Assembly (NCBI RefSeq): GCF_007859865.1
Contig: NZ_SJPI01000001.1
Location: 1,550,001-1,614,000, forward strand
Reading direction: 5' to 3'
Length of the DNA stretch: 64,000 nucleotides
Origin: Rubripirellula amarantea
Lineage (GTDB): Bacteria > Planctomycetota > Planctomycetia > Pirellulales > Pirellulaceae
The position numbers and the translations under genes were made by a program. The notes below the pieces were generated by a model. It worked only from the letters and a program-made list of their open reading frames with translations. It had not been told where the DNA came from and searched no databases. Position 1 is the stretch's first letter, and every line of letters starts with the position of its first letter. Below are positions 1 through 11,300 of this stretch, piece by piece.

Positions 1-48
1 GCCAGAAATCGATTCGCCACTCTCGAAAGACTCGTGAGCAACGAGTAG
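1..48 (+). CDS. 3' end of an unidentified gene (partial)
   Basis: Reading from base 1, frame 1 is open for 15 codons and ends in TAG at 46-48. The tail reads ARNRFATLERLVSNE. It lies on the same strand as tyrA, 41 bases upstream of it, so it is probably the last part of the preceding gene. The fragment is too short to name, and a chance open frame of this size is possible. Confidence 0.35.
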   Translation, partial: ARNRFATLERLVSNE

Positions 49-89
49 GTTCCCATGGCACACGTTTCACCTCGACAAGTTCACCTTTT

Positions 90-962
90 ATGAACAAGCC
101 GCACGACGATCAGCAGTGGCCGCAACGAATCACCATTGCCGGTGTCGGATTGCTTGGCGGCAGTGTTGCGTTGGCAATCCGGCGGGCGCGACCGTCCATT
201 CATATCACCGGCGTGGTTCGCGATCTGACCAAGGGCGAACAATGGATCCAGGCGGGGATCCTAGACGTGGCTACGGACTCGCTTAAGGAAGCATGTCGCG
301 ATTGCGATTGTGTGGTCGTGGCAACGCCAGTGGATCGGCTGGCTCAGATCGTGATCGCGTCAGCCCAGGCTTCCCCCGAAGCTTGTTTGATAACCGATGT
401 CGGCAGCACGAAGCGTGAGATCGTCGCGGCGGTTGGCAAAGTGCCCACGGCGGCCAAAAAATTTGTCGCTGCGCACCCCATTGCGGGCAGCGAAAAGTCG
501 GGGGCAGAACATTCAACTGCCTCATTATTTGACCAAAAAACCATTGTCATTACGCCCAGCGAAGCCAATGACGAGGAATTCCTCCGACGGGCAAGCGAGT
601 TTTGGACGCTCACCGGCGGCAGAATCCTGACGATGAGCCCCGACGAGCATGATGTCCACTTGGCATCGGTCAGTCATGTGCCACACTTGTTGTCTGCTTT
701 GGTTGCCAAAATGGTCGAGGGTCCTGCCCAAGAACTGGTTGGTAGCGGGTGGCAAGACATCACGCGAGTGGCGGCGGGCGATCCAGAAATGTGGACCGCG
801 ATTTGCGCAGCCAATCGAGTTGCGATCATTCGCGAGTTGGACCGATACATCACGGAAGCCAGCGAACTTCGCGAGATCATCGAGTCTGCCGCCGACGATG
901 CCTTGCAAACATGGTTGACCAAAGCAAAAAACGCAAAGGAACAATCACGCGAACTCAGGTGA
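90..962 (+). CDS. tyrA: Prephenate dehydrogenase (TyrA)
   Basis: This cytoplasmic enzyme of tyrosine synthesis oxidatively decarboxylates prephenate to 4-hydroxyphenylpyruvate using NAD(P)+. The 290-residue protein opens with a Rossmann fold whose dinucleotide loop is GVGLLGGS (residues 18-25). The family motif HPIAGSEKSG lies at 129-138, and the SHVPH segment carrying the conserved histidine at 195-199. The length is normal for a monofunctional TyrA: no chorismate mutase domain precedes it and no ACT domain follows. The ATG at 90 is the first Met in frame. The gene ends 6 bases before purL, so the two are probably cotranscribed. Confidence 0.93.
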   Translation: MNKPHDDQQWPQRITIAGVGLLGGSVALAIRRARPSIHITGVVRDLTKGEQWIQAGILDVATDSLKEACRDCDCVVVATPVDRLAQIVIASAQASPEACLITDVGSTKREIVAAVGKVPTAAKKFVAAHPIAGSEKSGAEHSTASLFDQKTIVITPSEANDEEFLRRASEFWTLTGGRILTMSPDEHDVHLASVSHVPHLLSALVAKMVEGPAQELVGSGWQDITRVAAGDPEMWTAICAANRVAIIRELDRYITEASELREIIESAADDALQTWLTKAKNAKEQSRELR

Positions 963-968
963 CACAAC

Positions 969-3905
969 ATGCCGCTTTGGCAAATTGACATTTATCCCGC
1001 CGATGGCCAAGTCGACCGCGAGGCTCAACGCACCGCCGAAGAAATCGCAGAACTCGGTCTGGGCGAAAACATTTCGGTCGCGTTCGCGCGAGGATTTCTC
1101 GTGCAAGGCGAGTTTGCGAAAGACGAAGCCGTTCGCTTGGCGACAACTCTGCTGTCGGACAGCGTCACGGAATCTTCGGTCGTGGCAATCGCTGGCCAGG
1201 ACGACCTGAACGAACCACCAGGTTCGCAAACCACACTCGTCAATGTGCTTCCAAAGCCAGGCGTGATGGACCCCGTCGCTGCCAGCACACTGGGCGCTGC
1301 TCGCGATGCAGGTTTTGACGTCGCAGCGGTGCGGACGATGCGTAAGTATTGGCTGAGCGAACTTGATGACGATTCGCTTCAAACGGTTTGTCGTCGAGCG
1401 CTATCGAACGATGCAATCGAGCAAGTCATTGTTGGTCCGCTAGAGATGGATGAACTTGACGTCGGTTCGGATTACGAATTCAAACTCGTCACCGTACCCA
1501 TTCGCAGTCTCGACGACGCCGGACTCGAGAAACTCTCCAAGGACGGGCAACTGTATCTGACGCTCGTCGAAATGCAGACCATCCAGAATCATTTTCAATC
1601 GATCGGTCGCGACCCAACCGACATCGAACTTGAATCGGTCGCCCAAACGTGGTCCGAACACTGCAGCCACAAGACCTTGGCGGGTCGCATTCACTACCGC
1701 GGCCCGGCGATCGGTGCGGAAGGTGTAGACGAACGTCAGTACGACAATATGTTGAAGGAAACGATCTTCGCGGCGACTGTCCAGATTCGCGAAACGTTGG
1801 GTGACGACGATTGGTGTGTAAGCGTCTTCAAAGACAATGCTGGGGTGGTCAAGTTTGATGACGACTTCCACGCATGCTTTAAGGTCGAAACTCACAATCA
1901 CCCCTCGGCGTTGGAACCATACGGTGGCGCTAACACGGGCATTGGTGGGGTGATTCGTGATCCCATGGGAACCGGTTTGGGTGCAAAGCCAGTTTGTAAT
2001 ACCGATGTGTTTTGCTTTGCTCCGCCGGACATGCCCGCGGATGAATTGCCACCCGGCGTTTTGCATCCTCGACGGGTCATGAAGGGTGTGGTCTCCGGCG
2101 TTCGTGACTACGGCAACCGCATGGGAATTCCCACCGTGAACGGTGCCGTGTACTTCGACAAACGATACCTGGGCAATCCGCTGGTTTACTGCGGCAACGC
2201 CGGCATGATTCCAGTTGGGATGGAAGAAAAAGAAGTCATGCCCGACGATTTGATCGTGGCGATCGGTGGCCGCACCGGTCGTGATGGGATCCACGGTGCG
2301 ACGTTTAGCTCGGCGGAACTAACCAGCGAATCGGAATCGCTTTCCGGCGGCGCAGTTCAAATTGGAAATGCGATCACCGAAAAGATGGTGCTCGATGTAT
2401 TGTTGCAAGCTCGTGATCGAGGTCTCTTCACGGCGGTGACGGATTGCGGCGCTGGCGGATTCAGTAGTGCCGTTGGTGAAATGGGCGAAGACCTTGGCGC
2501 CGAAGTATGGCTCGACAAGGCACCGCTGAAGTATGACGGTCTGACTTACACCGAAATTTGGATCTCCGAAGCTCAGGAGCGAATGGTCTTTTCGGTGCCG
2601 CAGGATTGTTGGGATGAATTCCGTGAGCTTTGTGAAAGCGAAGGAGTCGAAGCTGCAGTTCTGGGACGCTTTACGGAATCCGGTCGATTGGTTTTGACCT
2701 ATCACGGTCATACCGTGGGTGATGTATCGATGCAGTTTTTGCACGATGGACGTCCGCCAATCATTCGTGATGCAGTCTACGAAGTGCCCCCGTCGAAGCC
2801 GCTCGATGTGCCAGCGATGACCGCTGATGAACATCACGATGCGCTGCTCAAAATCATGGGTAGTTTGAATGTCGCCAGCAAACATTGGGTGATTCGGCAG
2901 TACGATCACGAGGTCCAAGGCGGCAGCGTGATTAAACCTCTCGTCGGGCCTCAGTGCGATGGTCCTGGCGATGCGGCGGTCGTTCGTCCGCGGATCGAAT
3001 CCCAACGAGGCCTCGTGATCTCTTGCGGGATGAATCCTCACTACGGCGATTTTGACACTTATCACATGGCAGCCTCGTCGATTGACGAAGCGATGCGTAA
3101 TGCGGTCGCCGTCGGTGCGGACCCGAGCCAGATCGCAATCTTGGATAATTTTTGTTGGGGATATACCGACCGCGCTGAAACACTAGGGTCGCTTGTCCGC
3201 GCCGCGATTGCTTGCCAAGACATGGCGATCACGCTGGGGACTCCATTCATCAGCGGCAAAGACAGCTTGAATAACGAGTTCAGTTACAACGATGAATCAG
3301 GTACGAAGCAAACGATCTCGATTCCACCGAGTTTGTTGATTAGTGCAATGGGCCAGATTGACGACGTGTCCAAAGCGATCACGATGGACGCGAAGGAAGC
3401 CGGCAATGTTGTTTTCTTGATTGGCCAAACGCATTGCGAGCTGGGTGGGTCGCACTTCAGTTTGGTGCAAGAATTGACCGGTGGGAATGTTCCCGCAGTC
3501 AATGCCGAGAATGCAAAGCAAACCTTCAAGACCGTCCACCGTTCGATCATGGACCGTTTGGTTCGATCGTGTCACGACCTCAGCGAAGGTGGCTTAGCTG
3601 CGGCGGCCGTCGAAATGGCAATGGCAGGTGGCCTGGGAATGAAGCTGGACATCGACGCCGCGATTGGGCAATTGTCGGCTACGGAAATGTTGTTCAGTGA
3701 ATCGAATACGCGATTCCTGATCGAAACGACTCCTGAGAACGCGGATGCGTTTGAAAACATGTTCAAGGAATCAGGTGTTTCAGTCGCCCGTTTGGGTACA
3801 ATTGAAGCCTCTGGCGATCTGACGATCCATTGCGGCGACGAATGTGTTTTGCAAGTCGACGTCGCTACGGCAAAGTCGGCTTGGCAGTCACCATTGAACT
3901 GGTGA
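969..3905 (+). CDS. purL: FGAM synthase: PurS-like region fused to PurL, without a glutaminase domain
   Basis: This enzyme converts FGAR, ATP and ammonia to FGAM in purine synthesis. At 978 residues it is longer than small PurL (about 740) and shorter than the 1,300-residue enterobacterial form. The first ~170 residues look like two PurS-like halves; the second contains [14 protein letters not shown], typical of PurS. The synthase core follows, with the hallmark SEHCSHK near residue 227, ETHNHPS, and two AIRS-type halves. No class I glutaminase domain with a catalytic Cys is present, so a separate PurQ must supply ammonia, and none is encoded in this window. The gene starts 6 bases after tyrA. 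Confidence 0.92.
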   Translation: MPLWQIDIYPADGQVDREAQRTAEEIAELGLGENISVAFARGFLVQGEFAKDEAVRLATTLLSDSVTESSVVAIAGQDDLNEPPGSQTTLVNVLPKPGVMDPVAASTLGAARDAGFDVAAVRTMRKYWLSELDDDSLQTVCRRALSNDAIEQVIVGPLEMDELDVGSDYEFKLVTVPIRSLDDAGLEKLSKDGQLYLTLVEMQTIQNHFQSIGRDPTDIELESVAQTWSEHCSHKTLAGRIHYRGPAIGAEGVDERQYDNMLKETIFAATVQIRETLGDDDWCVSVFKDNAGVVKFDDDFHACFKVETHNHPSALEPYGGANTGIGGVIRDPMGTGLGAKPVCNTDVFCFAPPDMPADELPPGVLHPRRVMKGVVSGVRDYGNRMGIPTVNGAVYFDKRYLGNPLVYCGNAGMIPVGMEEKEVMPDDLIVAIGGRTGRDGIHGATFSSAELTSESESLSGGAVQIGNAITEKMVLDVLLQARDRGLFTAVTDCGAGGFSSAVGEMGEDLGAEVWLDKAPLKYDGLTYTEIWISEAQERMVFSVPQDCWDEFRELCESEGVEAAVLGRFTESGRLVLTYHGHTVGDVSMQFLHDGRPPIIRDAVYEVPPSKPLDVPAMTADEHHDALLKIMGSLNVASKHWVIRQYDHEVQGGSVIKPLVGPQCDGPGDAAVVRPRIESQRGLVISCGMNPHYGDFDTYHMAASSIDEAMRNAVAVGADPSQIAILDNFCWGYTDRAETLGSLVRAAIACQDMAITLGTPFISGKDSLNNEFSYNDESGTKQTISIPPSLLISAMGQIDDVSKAITMDAKEAGNVVFLIGQTHCELGGSHFSLVQELTGGNVPAVNAENAKQTFKTVHRSIMDRLVRSCHDLSEGGLAAAAVEMAMAGGLGMKLDIDAAIGQLSATEMLFSESNTRFLIETTPENADAFENMFKESGVSVARLGTIEASGDLTIHCGDECVLQVDVATAKSAWQSPLNW

Positions 3906-3960
3906 TCTGACTGGTGCAATTACCGCTTTCGATCTTCGATTACCGCGTCTTTTAAGTTCT

Positions 3961-4995
3961 ATGATTACGACCGCCACGCAAGACACGACCAGCAAGACAA
4001 TCACGGTCGTGGTTTCGCGTGGCCAATCGCGGAATCCGGAAAAGCGCGGGCTTGAACAAGCAGTGGTGGAACTTGCGGGCAAGGTGGAAGGTGTGGACGT
4101 GATCGTCATTCCTCACCTTTACGATTTGCCGAAGTCCAGTGAATCGTTCGCAAAGCTCAAAGACATCGAAGGCGACTTGGTCGTCGTGTCTTGGATCTTT
4201 TCTCGGGCCGCGCACTGGGTTCTCGATCGCAACGGTATCTGCGGTAAGGTTGGAAAGACGCAGTGGACCGACGAAGATAAAGCTGACGATGACAGTGGCG
4301 AATCAGTCGCATCCGAGGCCCCATCAATCGAGGCCGAACCGACCGAGGTGGTGGATCGGGTCACGGATTTGTATCCCCGATCTGATCGCCAAGTTTATTG
4401 TTTGGATTTGAAGGCCCAAAACGATCCCAAAGTTTTCGTTAGCGAGCTTCGCCGGATCATGGGTTTGAAAGAGCCCTCTTCTGACACCGTGCATCTTCCC
4501 ATTGTGGGTGGGCAAGTGGTCCAGGTCGAAGAGAAGACTGGACGCCGTTGGTATCCCGTAATCGACTTCGATCGTTGCACGAACTGCATGGAGTGCATCG
4601 ACTTTTGTTTGTTCGGTGTTTACGGTGTCGATCACGGCGAGAATATTTTGGTCGAACAGCCCGACAATTGCCGCAAGGGATGCCCGGCATGCAGTCGGGT
4701 TTGTCCAGAGAATGCTATCATCTTTCCTCAGCACAAAGCTCCTGCCATCGCGGGGGCCGAGGTCGATGGCGATGAAGGATTTAAAATTGACCTGTCGCAA
4801 TTGTTCGGTGCACCAACTGGCAGCGACGATCCGATTGCCACCGCTGCACGAGAGCGAGATGAGCAATTGTTGCTTGCCGGTCGCGATGCAGTGGGCATTG
4901 ATGATCAGCTCAAAAAGCGTCAATCCGATCTGGCAGCCGGCCCGAAAGATCGGTTGGATAACTTGATTGATTCTCTGGAAGCATTCGATATTTAG
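3961..4995 (+). CDS. Ferredoxin-like protein with two 4Fe-4S motifs and an unassigned N-terminal domain
   Basis: This soluble 344-residue protein has eight cysteines in two clusters: C206, C209, C212 and C216 (CTNCMECIDFC) and C237, C241, C244 and C248 (CRKGCPACSRVCP). The second cluster has an extra residue in its first gap, as in several dicluster ferredoxins. Residues 10-95 form an alpha/beta region beginning ITVVVSRGQSRNPEKRG, faintly reminiscent of the chelatase/CbiX fold; I cannot assign it. An acidic linker (about 103-125) and a charged C-terminal tail flank the clusters. There is no signal peptide. It may follow purL in one transcript after 55 bases. The redox partner is unknown. Confidence 0.7.
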   Translation: MITTATQDTTSKTITVVVSRGQSRNPEKRGLEQAVVELAGKVEGVDVIVIPHLYDLPKSSESFAKLKDIEGDLVVVSWIFSRAAHWVLDRNGICGKVGKTQWTDEDKADDDSGESVASEAPSIEAEPTEVVDRVTDLYPRSDRQVYCLDLKAQNDPKVFVSELRRIMGLKEPSSDTVHLPIVGGQVVQVEEKTGRRWYPVIDFDRCTNCMECIDFCLFGVYGVDHGENILVEQPDNCRKGCPACSRVCPENAIIFPQHKAPAIAGAEVDGDEGFKIDLSQLFGAPTGSDDPIATAARERDEQLLLAGRDAVGIDDQLKKRQSDLAAGPKDRLDNLIDSLEAFDI

Positions 4996-5073
4996 TCACA
5001 AAATTTCGGTGACGAGTGTCTCTAGACGCAGGCATGTTTCACATCGAATTTCTAAGTCAATTTAGAAGCGATA

Positions 5074-6909
5074 ATGTCCGATACCGGTCATATGCTTTCT
5101 ATCGACAAAGAGAATTCGGTGCCTGTTTTGCGAACTTTCCAACCAACGCGTCAGAAACACAGGCGTAGACTTCTTCTGGTGGCACTCTTGGCAATTTCAG
5201 GCCAGGGGTACGCGCAGGAAGTCGTATCCAACGTCGACGATGGGGAACTCGTTCCCGCCAAGCTAATGGAAATCGAGAGCAGCGAGATTGAACTCGTGCC
5301 GCCGATGCAGAACTCGTTGCGCGATGAAGTTTCTGATGACGAATTGACTCCGGAAGAACGAATTGCCAAGCGACCTTGGTTACTCGAGAAACTTACCGGC
5401 GGCAATCGAGAAGAGTCGGTCAAAATGGACCCTCCTCATCCGCCTCTCGCTGACCCACCTTCACTTAGCAAGATCGCTCCACCGAATATTGTTGGCGATC
5501 TTCCTTTGGACGATAGATGGATGGAGCGTCAAAATGGCAACCATGTGGGGGTGAATCGCCCCCACACGTCAAAACGCCAAGCCAAAGCGGAGCCACTTCC
5601 GTTGACTGATGTTGTGGTTGAAGACCCCACTGCCGATCAGCTAAGGGACCCGCAACTTCGATCGCCCGAAGATGCAAGTGTGAAGGTTGCCCCACCCGAG
5701 TCCAGCGCTGCCAAGCCTCTCGCGACACCACCTCGCACAACACAACCTCGCACAACAAAGTCGCGTGATACTACCGCACGCACGACTCGCTCACGCACCG
5801 CTCAGCCTCTTGTCGAACAGAAGCCGCAGCCAACCGAAGAAGTAGAAGTAAACGAGCAAGAACCGGCCACCAGCAATTTTGACTACGCTGGTTATCCTCT
5901 GGATGAAATTCGGCTAACGCGATCGGTTTACCAGATGCGGAATGCAATGTACCGCACGCTACGTTCCTATTACGCGGACATGGAAGTAGCGCAAGATCGC
6001 AGCAACTGGGGCATGATGCACGCCATGATGGTGTACGGCATCGACACGAAAGTCATTGTCGGTCGCAGGACGTACAGCACAATCGCTTGGATCGCAGGAA
6101 ACAATGCATGTCGGGGTCAACGTTTGTTTGATCAGGATGAGCGGGGCATTGTGGTCAAGAGTGGCGTTGGGCTTCAGGGCCACCAAGCACAACTGCTAGC
6201 TGTGTTTTCGCTATGCGATGTTCCTGCTGACTATCCCGTGTATGCAGGTGACGCTCAGTATCTTGTCAAAGATGTGATTGAGCGAGAAAAAGAAGATTGC
6301 AAGAGCGGCGAAGAGCTAACGTTTACATTGATAGGACTGTCGCACTACCTGAGCACCGAAGAATCTTGGACCGCCAAAGACGGCGAGGTTTGGGACTTCG
6401 AGCGATTGATTCGTGAAGAGCTTGCGCAACCTGTGGTAGGCGCCGCATGTGGTGGAACGCACCGCTTAATGGGTTTCGGCCACGCCCTTCGCAAACGTCG
6501 TATGGAAGGCCTTCCCATCACGGGCCAATGGGCGAGAGCCGACAAGTTCACTCAGGACTTCATTCAGTATGCCTATCGATTGCAGAATCGTGATGGTTCG
6601 ATGAGCACGGATTGGTTTGAAGGCCGCGAGGATAACGGAGACATGGATCGCAAGATCCAAACGACTGGCCACATGGTCGAATGGTTGTTGACGGTCACGC
6701 CGGATTCCGAATTGCAAAATCCTCGCTTGGTGTCAGCAGTGCGATATCTGCTCGAAACGATGTCCGAGGAACGCAAACACGATTGGAGCATCGGGCCTAA
6801 GGGCCATGCTCTACGATCGCTCGCTATGTACTACGATCGTGTTTACAAGTCGGCTCCACCGTGGCGTAACGCAGGTGTGGCAACTCGAAGTCGGCAAAGC
6901 CACCGCTAA
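5074..6909 (+). CDS. Secreted protein with a low-complexity linker and a toroid-like C-terminal domain
   Basis: I do not recognise a named function. The N-terminus has a long basic n-region (QKHRRR) and a hydrophobic stretch LLLVALLAISGQGYAQ, a likely signal peptide for export. Residues ~50-265 are acidic and rich in Pro, Thr and Arg, with a short repetitive run of TTQPRTT/TTKSRDTT type. Residues ~275-595 are folded and helical, with elements such as QNRDGSMSTDWFEG and QTTGHMVEWLLTV that resemble alpha/alpha-toroid (terpenoid-cyclase-like) repeats. The ATG at 5074 lacks a clear RBS; a second Met lies six codons downstream. Probably a planctomycete-specific envelope protein. Confidence 0.6.
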   Translation: MSDTGHMLSIDKENSVPVLRTFQPTRQKHRRRLLLVALLAISGQGYAQEVVSNVDDGELVPAKLMEIESSEIELVPPMQNSLRDEVSDDELTPEERIAKRPWLLEKLTGGNREESVKMDPPHPPLADPPSLSKIAPPNIVGDLPLDDRWMERQNGNHVGVNRPHTSKRQAKAEPLPLTDVVVEDPTADQLRDPQLRSPEDASVKVAPPESSAAKPLATPPRTTQPRTTKSRDTTARTTRSRTAQPLVEQKPQPTEEVEVNEQEPATSNFDYAGYPLDEIRLTRSVYQMRNAMYRTLRSYYADMEVAQDRSNWGMMHAMMVYGIDTKVIVGRRTYSTIAWIAGNNACRGQRLFDQDERGIVVKSGVGLQGHQAQLLAVFSLCDVPADYPVYAGDAQYLVKDVIEREKEDCKSGEELTFTLIGLSHYLSTEESWTAKDGEVWDFERLIREELAQPVVGAACGGTHRLMGFGHALRKRRMEGLPITGQWARADKFTQDFIQYAYRLQNRDGSMSTDWFEGREDNGDMDRKIQTTGHMVEWLLTVTPDSELQNPRLVSAVRYLLETMSEERKHDWSIGPKGHALRSLAMYYDRVYKSAPPWRNAGVATRSRQSHR

Positions 6910-6934
6910 AAGTCGCTAACCGACTGTCCCTGAT

Positions 6935-8383
6935 CTAGGTAAGAATTTCACTTACCACGCGGCTCTCTTCGACACCGGTAAGCCTCTGGTCGAGTCCCTT
7001 GAACGGGTAGACAAATCGTTCGTGATCGATGCCCATCTGGTGCAGGATGGTCGCGTTGAGATCACGGATATGAACCGGATCTTTGGTGATGTTGTAGCTG
7101 AACTCATCCGTTTCGCCGTGTACGACTCCGTTCTTCACTCCACCGCCTGCCATCCAAACGGTAAAGCACTTGGGGTGGTGGTCGCGACCGTAGTTGTCTT
7201 TGGTTAAAGCTCCTTGGCAATAGATCGTACGGCCAAATTCGCCACCCCATACCACAAGCGTATCGTCCAACATTCCTCGTTGACGTAGATCGGTCAGTAG
7301 TCCGGCGGACGGTTGGTCAGTGTCTTTGCATTGGTTGGGCAGGTCCTTGGGAAGCGCGCCGTGTTGGTCCCACCCGCGATGGAAGATCTGAGTAAAACGG
7401 ACTCCTCGTTCGGCCATTCGCCGAGCCATCAAACAGCAATTCGCAAACGTGCCAGGATGGGTGACTTCCGGTCCATACAAATCCAAGACATGTTGAGGCT
7501 CGTCGCTGATGTCTGACAAGTCCGGCACCGAAGTCTGCATGCGAAACGCCATTTCGTATTGGGCGATTCGAGCGTTGGTCTCCGGGTCTCCAATGCGATC
7601 GAGCGTTTCTTGGTTGAGCCTGCCGAGCGAATCCAACATCCGGCGTCGCACATGAGGGTCAATGCCGTCTGGGTTGGAAAGGTAAAGCACCTTATCGCCA
7701 CTGCTTCTTAGCGCCACACCTTGATATTTACTGGGTAGGAAACCGCTTCCCCAAAGTCGATTATAAAGAGCCTGAGCTTCCTTTCGGCCCGACCACGACG
7801 CGGTCATCACCATGAATGCGGGCAGGTTCTCGTTCTCGGTACCAAGTCCATAGCTGAGCCAAGATCCTAATGAAGCTTTGCCCGGCAATTGGTCTCCCGT
7901 GCAAATGTACGTGATCGCGGGATCGTGATTGATCGCTTCGGTGTACATCGACTTGATCAACGATATCTCGTCGACTTTCTTGGCCATATGAGGAATCAAC
8001 TCGCTGGCCATCGTTCCATTGGCACCATGTGGCGAAAACTTATAGATGCTCGGCGCAATTGGAAAACGCGACTGACCGCTCGTCATTGTGGTTAGTCGTT
8101 GTCCCTGTCGAATGGATTCCGGCAAATCCTTATCGAACCAATCCGCCATTGCAGGCTTGTGATCCCACATGTCCATCTGACTTGGTGCGCCAGACATGAA
8201 TAGGTAGATCGCTCGTCGTGCTTTGGGTTCGTGATGAGGAACCTGGGGCAAACCGCCCACCCTAGCCGCAGCCAAAGCAGAGCCAGTATCAAGCGACGCA
8301 AGAGCAGCCGCACCCAAGCCAGCGGAGGTCTGGGAAAAGAACGCACGGCGCGTGAGGCGATTAAGAGTTTCGTCGTGATGCAT
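6935..8383 (-). CDS. DUF1501 protein with a twin-arginine signal
   Basis: DUF1501 proteins belong to the alkaline phosphatase/sulfatase superfamily and are abundant in planctomycetes; their substrate is unknown. The N-terminus has LTRRAFFSQ followed by an Ala-rich hydrophobic stretch, consistent with Tat export of a folded metalloprotein. Later family motifs include [19 protein letters not shown]-like text (here [18 protein letters not shown]) and GGEFGRT near the C-terminus. I place the start at ATG 8383, 10 bases after the upstream stop; an ATG at 8416 in the same frame would overlap the upstream gene by 23 bases. The gene follows a cytochrome/DUF1553 gene, the standard partner in this phylum. 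Confidence 0.88.
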   Translation of the reverse strand: MHHDETLNRLTRRAFFSQTSAGLGAAALASLDTGSALAAARVGGLPQVPHHEPKARRAIYLFMSGAPSQMDMWDHKPAMADWFDKDLPESIRQGQRLTTMTSGQSRFPIAPSIYKFSPHGANGTMASELIPHMAKKVDEISLIKSMYTEAINHDPAITYICTGDQLPGKASLGSWLSYGLGTENENLPAFMVMTASWSGRKEAQALYNRLWGSGFLPSKYQGVALRSSGDKVLYLSNPDGIDPHVRRRMLDSLGRLNQETLDRIGDPETNARIAQYEMAFRMQTSVPDLSDISDEPQHVLDLYGPEVTHPGTFANCCLMARRMAERGVRFTQIFHRGWDQHGALPKDLPNQCKDTDQPSAGLLTDLRQRGMLDDTLVVWGGEFGRTIYCQGALTKDNYGRDHHPKCFTVWMAGGGVKNGVVHGETDEFSYNITKDPVHIRDLNATILHQMGIDHERFVYPFKGLDQRLTGVEESRVVSEILT

Positions 8384-8393
8384 TTGATTGGGG

Positions 8394-11300
8394 TTACTTG
8401 TTGACGACTTCATCAAGATTCAGCAGCGTGCTGGCGATGACGGTGAAGGCAGCTTGCCGAGAATCCGAGCTTTCGATGAATTGAGTGGTCAACGTCAGAT
8501 GGTTGTCGTAATAGATAATCATATCTTCAAGCAGCTTTACCAATTCTCGACGTTCGGAATCACTGGGCGGTCGGCACGTGACGAGCTCGAACATCCAACT
8601 CAAACGCTGAAGGTCGTCGCCGTCGCTTTCTCGTTCGGCCCGAAGAACCAAGTGGCGAGCCGCTTCCATGTACTGAGTTTCATTCATCAGCATCAACGCT
8701 TGCAGCGGAGTATTGGTTCGCTCGCGGCGAGCCGTGCACGATTCACGGCTTGGTGCATCAAGCGTGGTCATCTGCGGCGGCGGACTGGTGCGTTTCCAAA
8801 ACACATAAACACTTCGCCGATAGACCTTTTCGCCAACATCGGCGGTGAAGTTGACCGTGTTGCTGCCCGAGTAACCCACGGCCTTCCAAAGGCCATCGGG
8901 TTGAGGCGGTTTGACACTTGGCCCGCCCGAATCCTTAACCAGTTTGCCCGCGAGCGCTAGGGATTGATCACGCAAGATCTCGGCATCCAAACGGTATCTT
9001 GGTCCTCGAGCGAGTAGTCGATTGTTGGGGTCAATTTGTTTCATCGTTTCGGAAACCTTCGCGGACCGGCGATACGCTTTGGTCAACACGAGCGACTTCA
9101 TCAAACGACGCACGTCCCATCCATGGGCTTGGAAATCGACGGCCAAGAAATCAAGCAGCTTGGGATGACTCGGTGGTTCGCCTTGGCTGCCAAAGTCCTC
9201 ACTGGTTTTGACCAACCCCGTTCCGAATACTTGTTGCCAGAATCGGTTCGCCGCCACTCGCGACGTGAGAGGGTGTTCCGGCAGGGTCAACCATTTCGCC
9301 AGACCCAACCGGTCCTTCGGGAACTCTTTAGGGAAAGGTGGCAAGAAGCTGGGCGTCGCACGAGGCACTTCTTCACCAGGCTGATCGTACTGACCCCGCA
9401 CAAGCAGAAAAGCCTTGCGAGGCTCTTTGGTTTCTTTCCAAACCAGAGTCGTTGGAATCTGGGCCAACAAGTCTTCCTTCGCCTTGCGAGTACCTTTTTC
9501 AAGATCCACCAAGGCCATCCAATCAGGGTGTCGACAATAGACGCTGCGATAGTACTTTTGCAGCGATTGCTTGGTGGCATCGGTCCGTGTCTCGGGGTCG
9601 CTTTTCGCGAGTTGCATTAATTCCGAAGGCACTGGCAAGGCATACGAACGATACGCGTAGGTCAACGTCGAATCGCCCGAGTCGTTAACGAGCTTGATGT
9701 AGAGATCGTTGTTTCCCTTTTGAAGGGTAAGTTTGACTTCGGTTGACAACGCATTGATCGGTCCCGTGCGTTGAACCTTGCTGACTTCTTTGCCATTCAT
9801 GAAGATCACATGTCCATCATCCGAACCAATCAATAGCAGCAAGTCTTGTTCTTTGGGGGCTTCAATCGATTGGTGGATAATTAATGCCGACGAACGGTCG
9901 CGTACGGTAGGAACAGGAATCTCTTGGACCTGAGGGAAGTCGCCACGTTGCTGCCAGCGGTAGGGTCGGCCCTCATAGTGGAACACTTCGTCAGCTTTGA
10001 ATTCTTTGGCTTGAGAAGCAAAATGGCGGTAGTACCCTGCGCTTTCGTTTTCAATCTCAAACGGTCCCGCGGTATGGATTGGACCAAGCTTGATCTGTTG
10101 CTCGCTCGGTAGTGTCGGAGTTGTGTCCGACAAAATCAGGCGAACTCTCCTAAATACATGTTTCGCATACTGGGATTGATACTTCAGTCGCACGCGAACT
10201 TTAGCGTCGTCACCTTCAGCAATGAGTGTCGGGACTGCAAACCAAGCGTTTCGAGCCCCCGTTTGCTGGTGACCTTTAACGGCCCATCCGGTCGACTCAT
10301 CGACCTTTCCATCAATCGCGTTGGTGACAGCAAAATTGTTTTGATCTTGCTCAACATCCGCGACCGCGGACTCGATGGGAATCTCGGTCCATTCTCCGTT
10401 AGTTGAGTCATCGGCGATTTCGATTGAGATTTCTGATAGCACTGCATTGCCATTCGATGCAGCGCCCACACGATTCTCAGCGGTATCAGTCAGCGCCGTT
10501 TCTGTCAGCGCCGTATCAGTCAGCGCCGTTAGGTGCAGGGTTTGCCAAAGTACGCCGGCTGGGATGGCTGCCACAACCGTTGTGGTTTCTTTGTCTGATG
10601 GACTTTCTGCAAACTCAAAGGAATGATCGGTTCGAACACTCATTCTAGTTTCGCGATCCGACGTCACTTCGATGGGCGCTATCACGTGCACGTTTGCATC
10701 ACCACGATTGGACAACGTTCTTTCCCACGCGACTTGGGCCGCATCTACCGAAGCGATCGGCTCTGACATTTCCTTTTGAATGTCGGCGAGTTCCAAATCC
10801 AGTTTTCGTTTCAGCTCACTTTGCTCTTCACTAGGAACACTGATCACCGGTGGCGGGTCTTTTCGGTTTGAATCGAGGGCACTGCCTTCGAGACTGTTGA
10901 AAAAGGCCAACATCGAGAAGTAGTCCCGCTGCGAGATGGGGTCGAACTTGTGGTCGTGACAAACCGCGCATCCCGTCGTTAATCCCAAAAACACAGTGCC
11001 AAATGCGTCGGTACGATCAATGCAATTGCGGGCAAAGACTTCTTCGTAGATTGAACCGCCTTCGTTGGTGGTGACATTGAGTCGATTGAATCCACTTGCG
11101 ATTTTGTCGTCGACCGTCGAGCCGGGAAGCAAGTCACCGGCAATTTGCTTTGTGATGAATTCGTCAAATGGCATGTTGGCATTGAAAGCAGCGATGACCC
11201 AGTCGCGATAGTGCCACATTTCGCGATAGTTGTCCAAGTGCAAGCCGTGCGTGTCCGCGTACCGCACCAAGTCCAACCAATAACGACCCATGTGCTGGCC

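Noticed and set aside
55-70. TGGCAC near tyrA as a sigma-54 promoter
   Set aside because: The -12 half does not match (TCACC where TTGCW is needed).
1440-2294. 284-codon open frame antisense to purL
   Set aside because: It lies wholly within a conserved, well-recognised gene and has no family features; it is a by-product of codon bias.
5050-5067. TTCTAA-N6-TTAGAA inverted repeat before the 5,074 gene
   Set aside because: The arms are only 6 bp and A/T-rich, expected by chance at this frequency; there is no supporting context.
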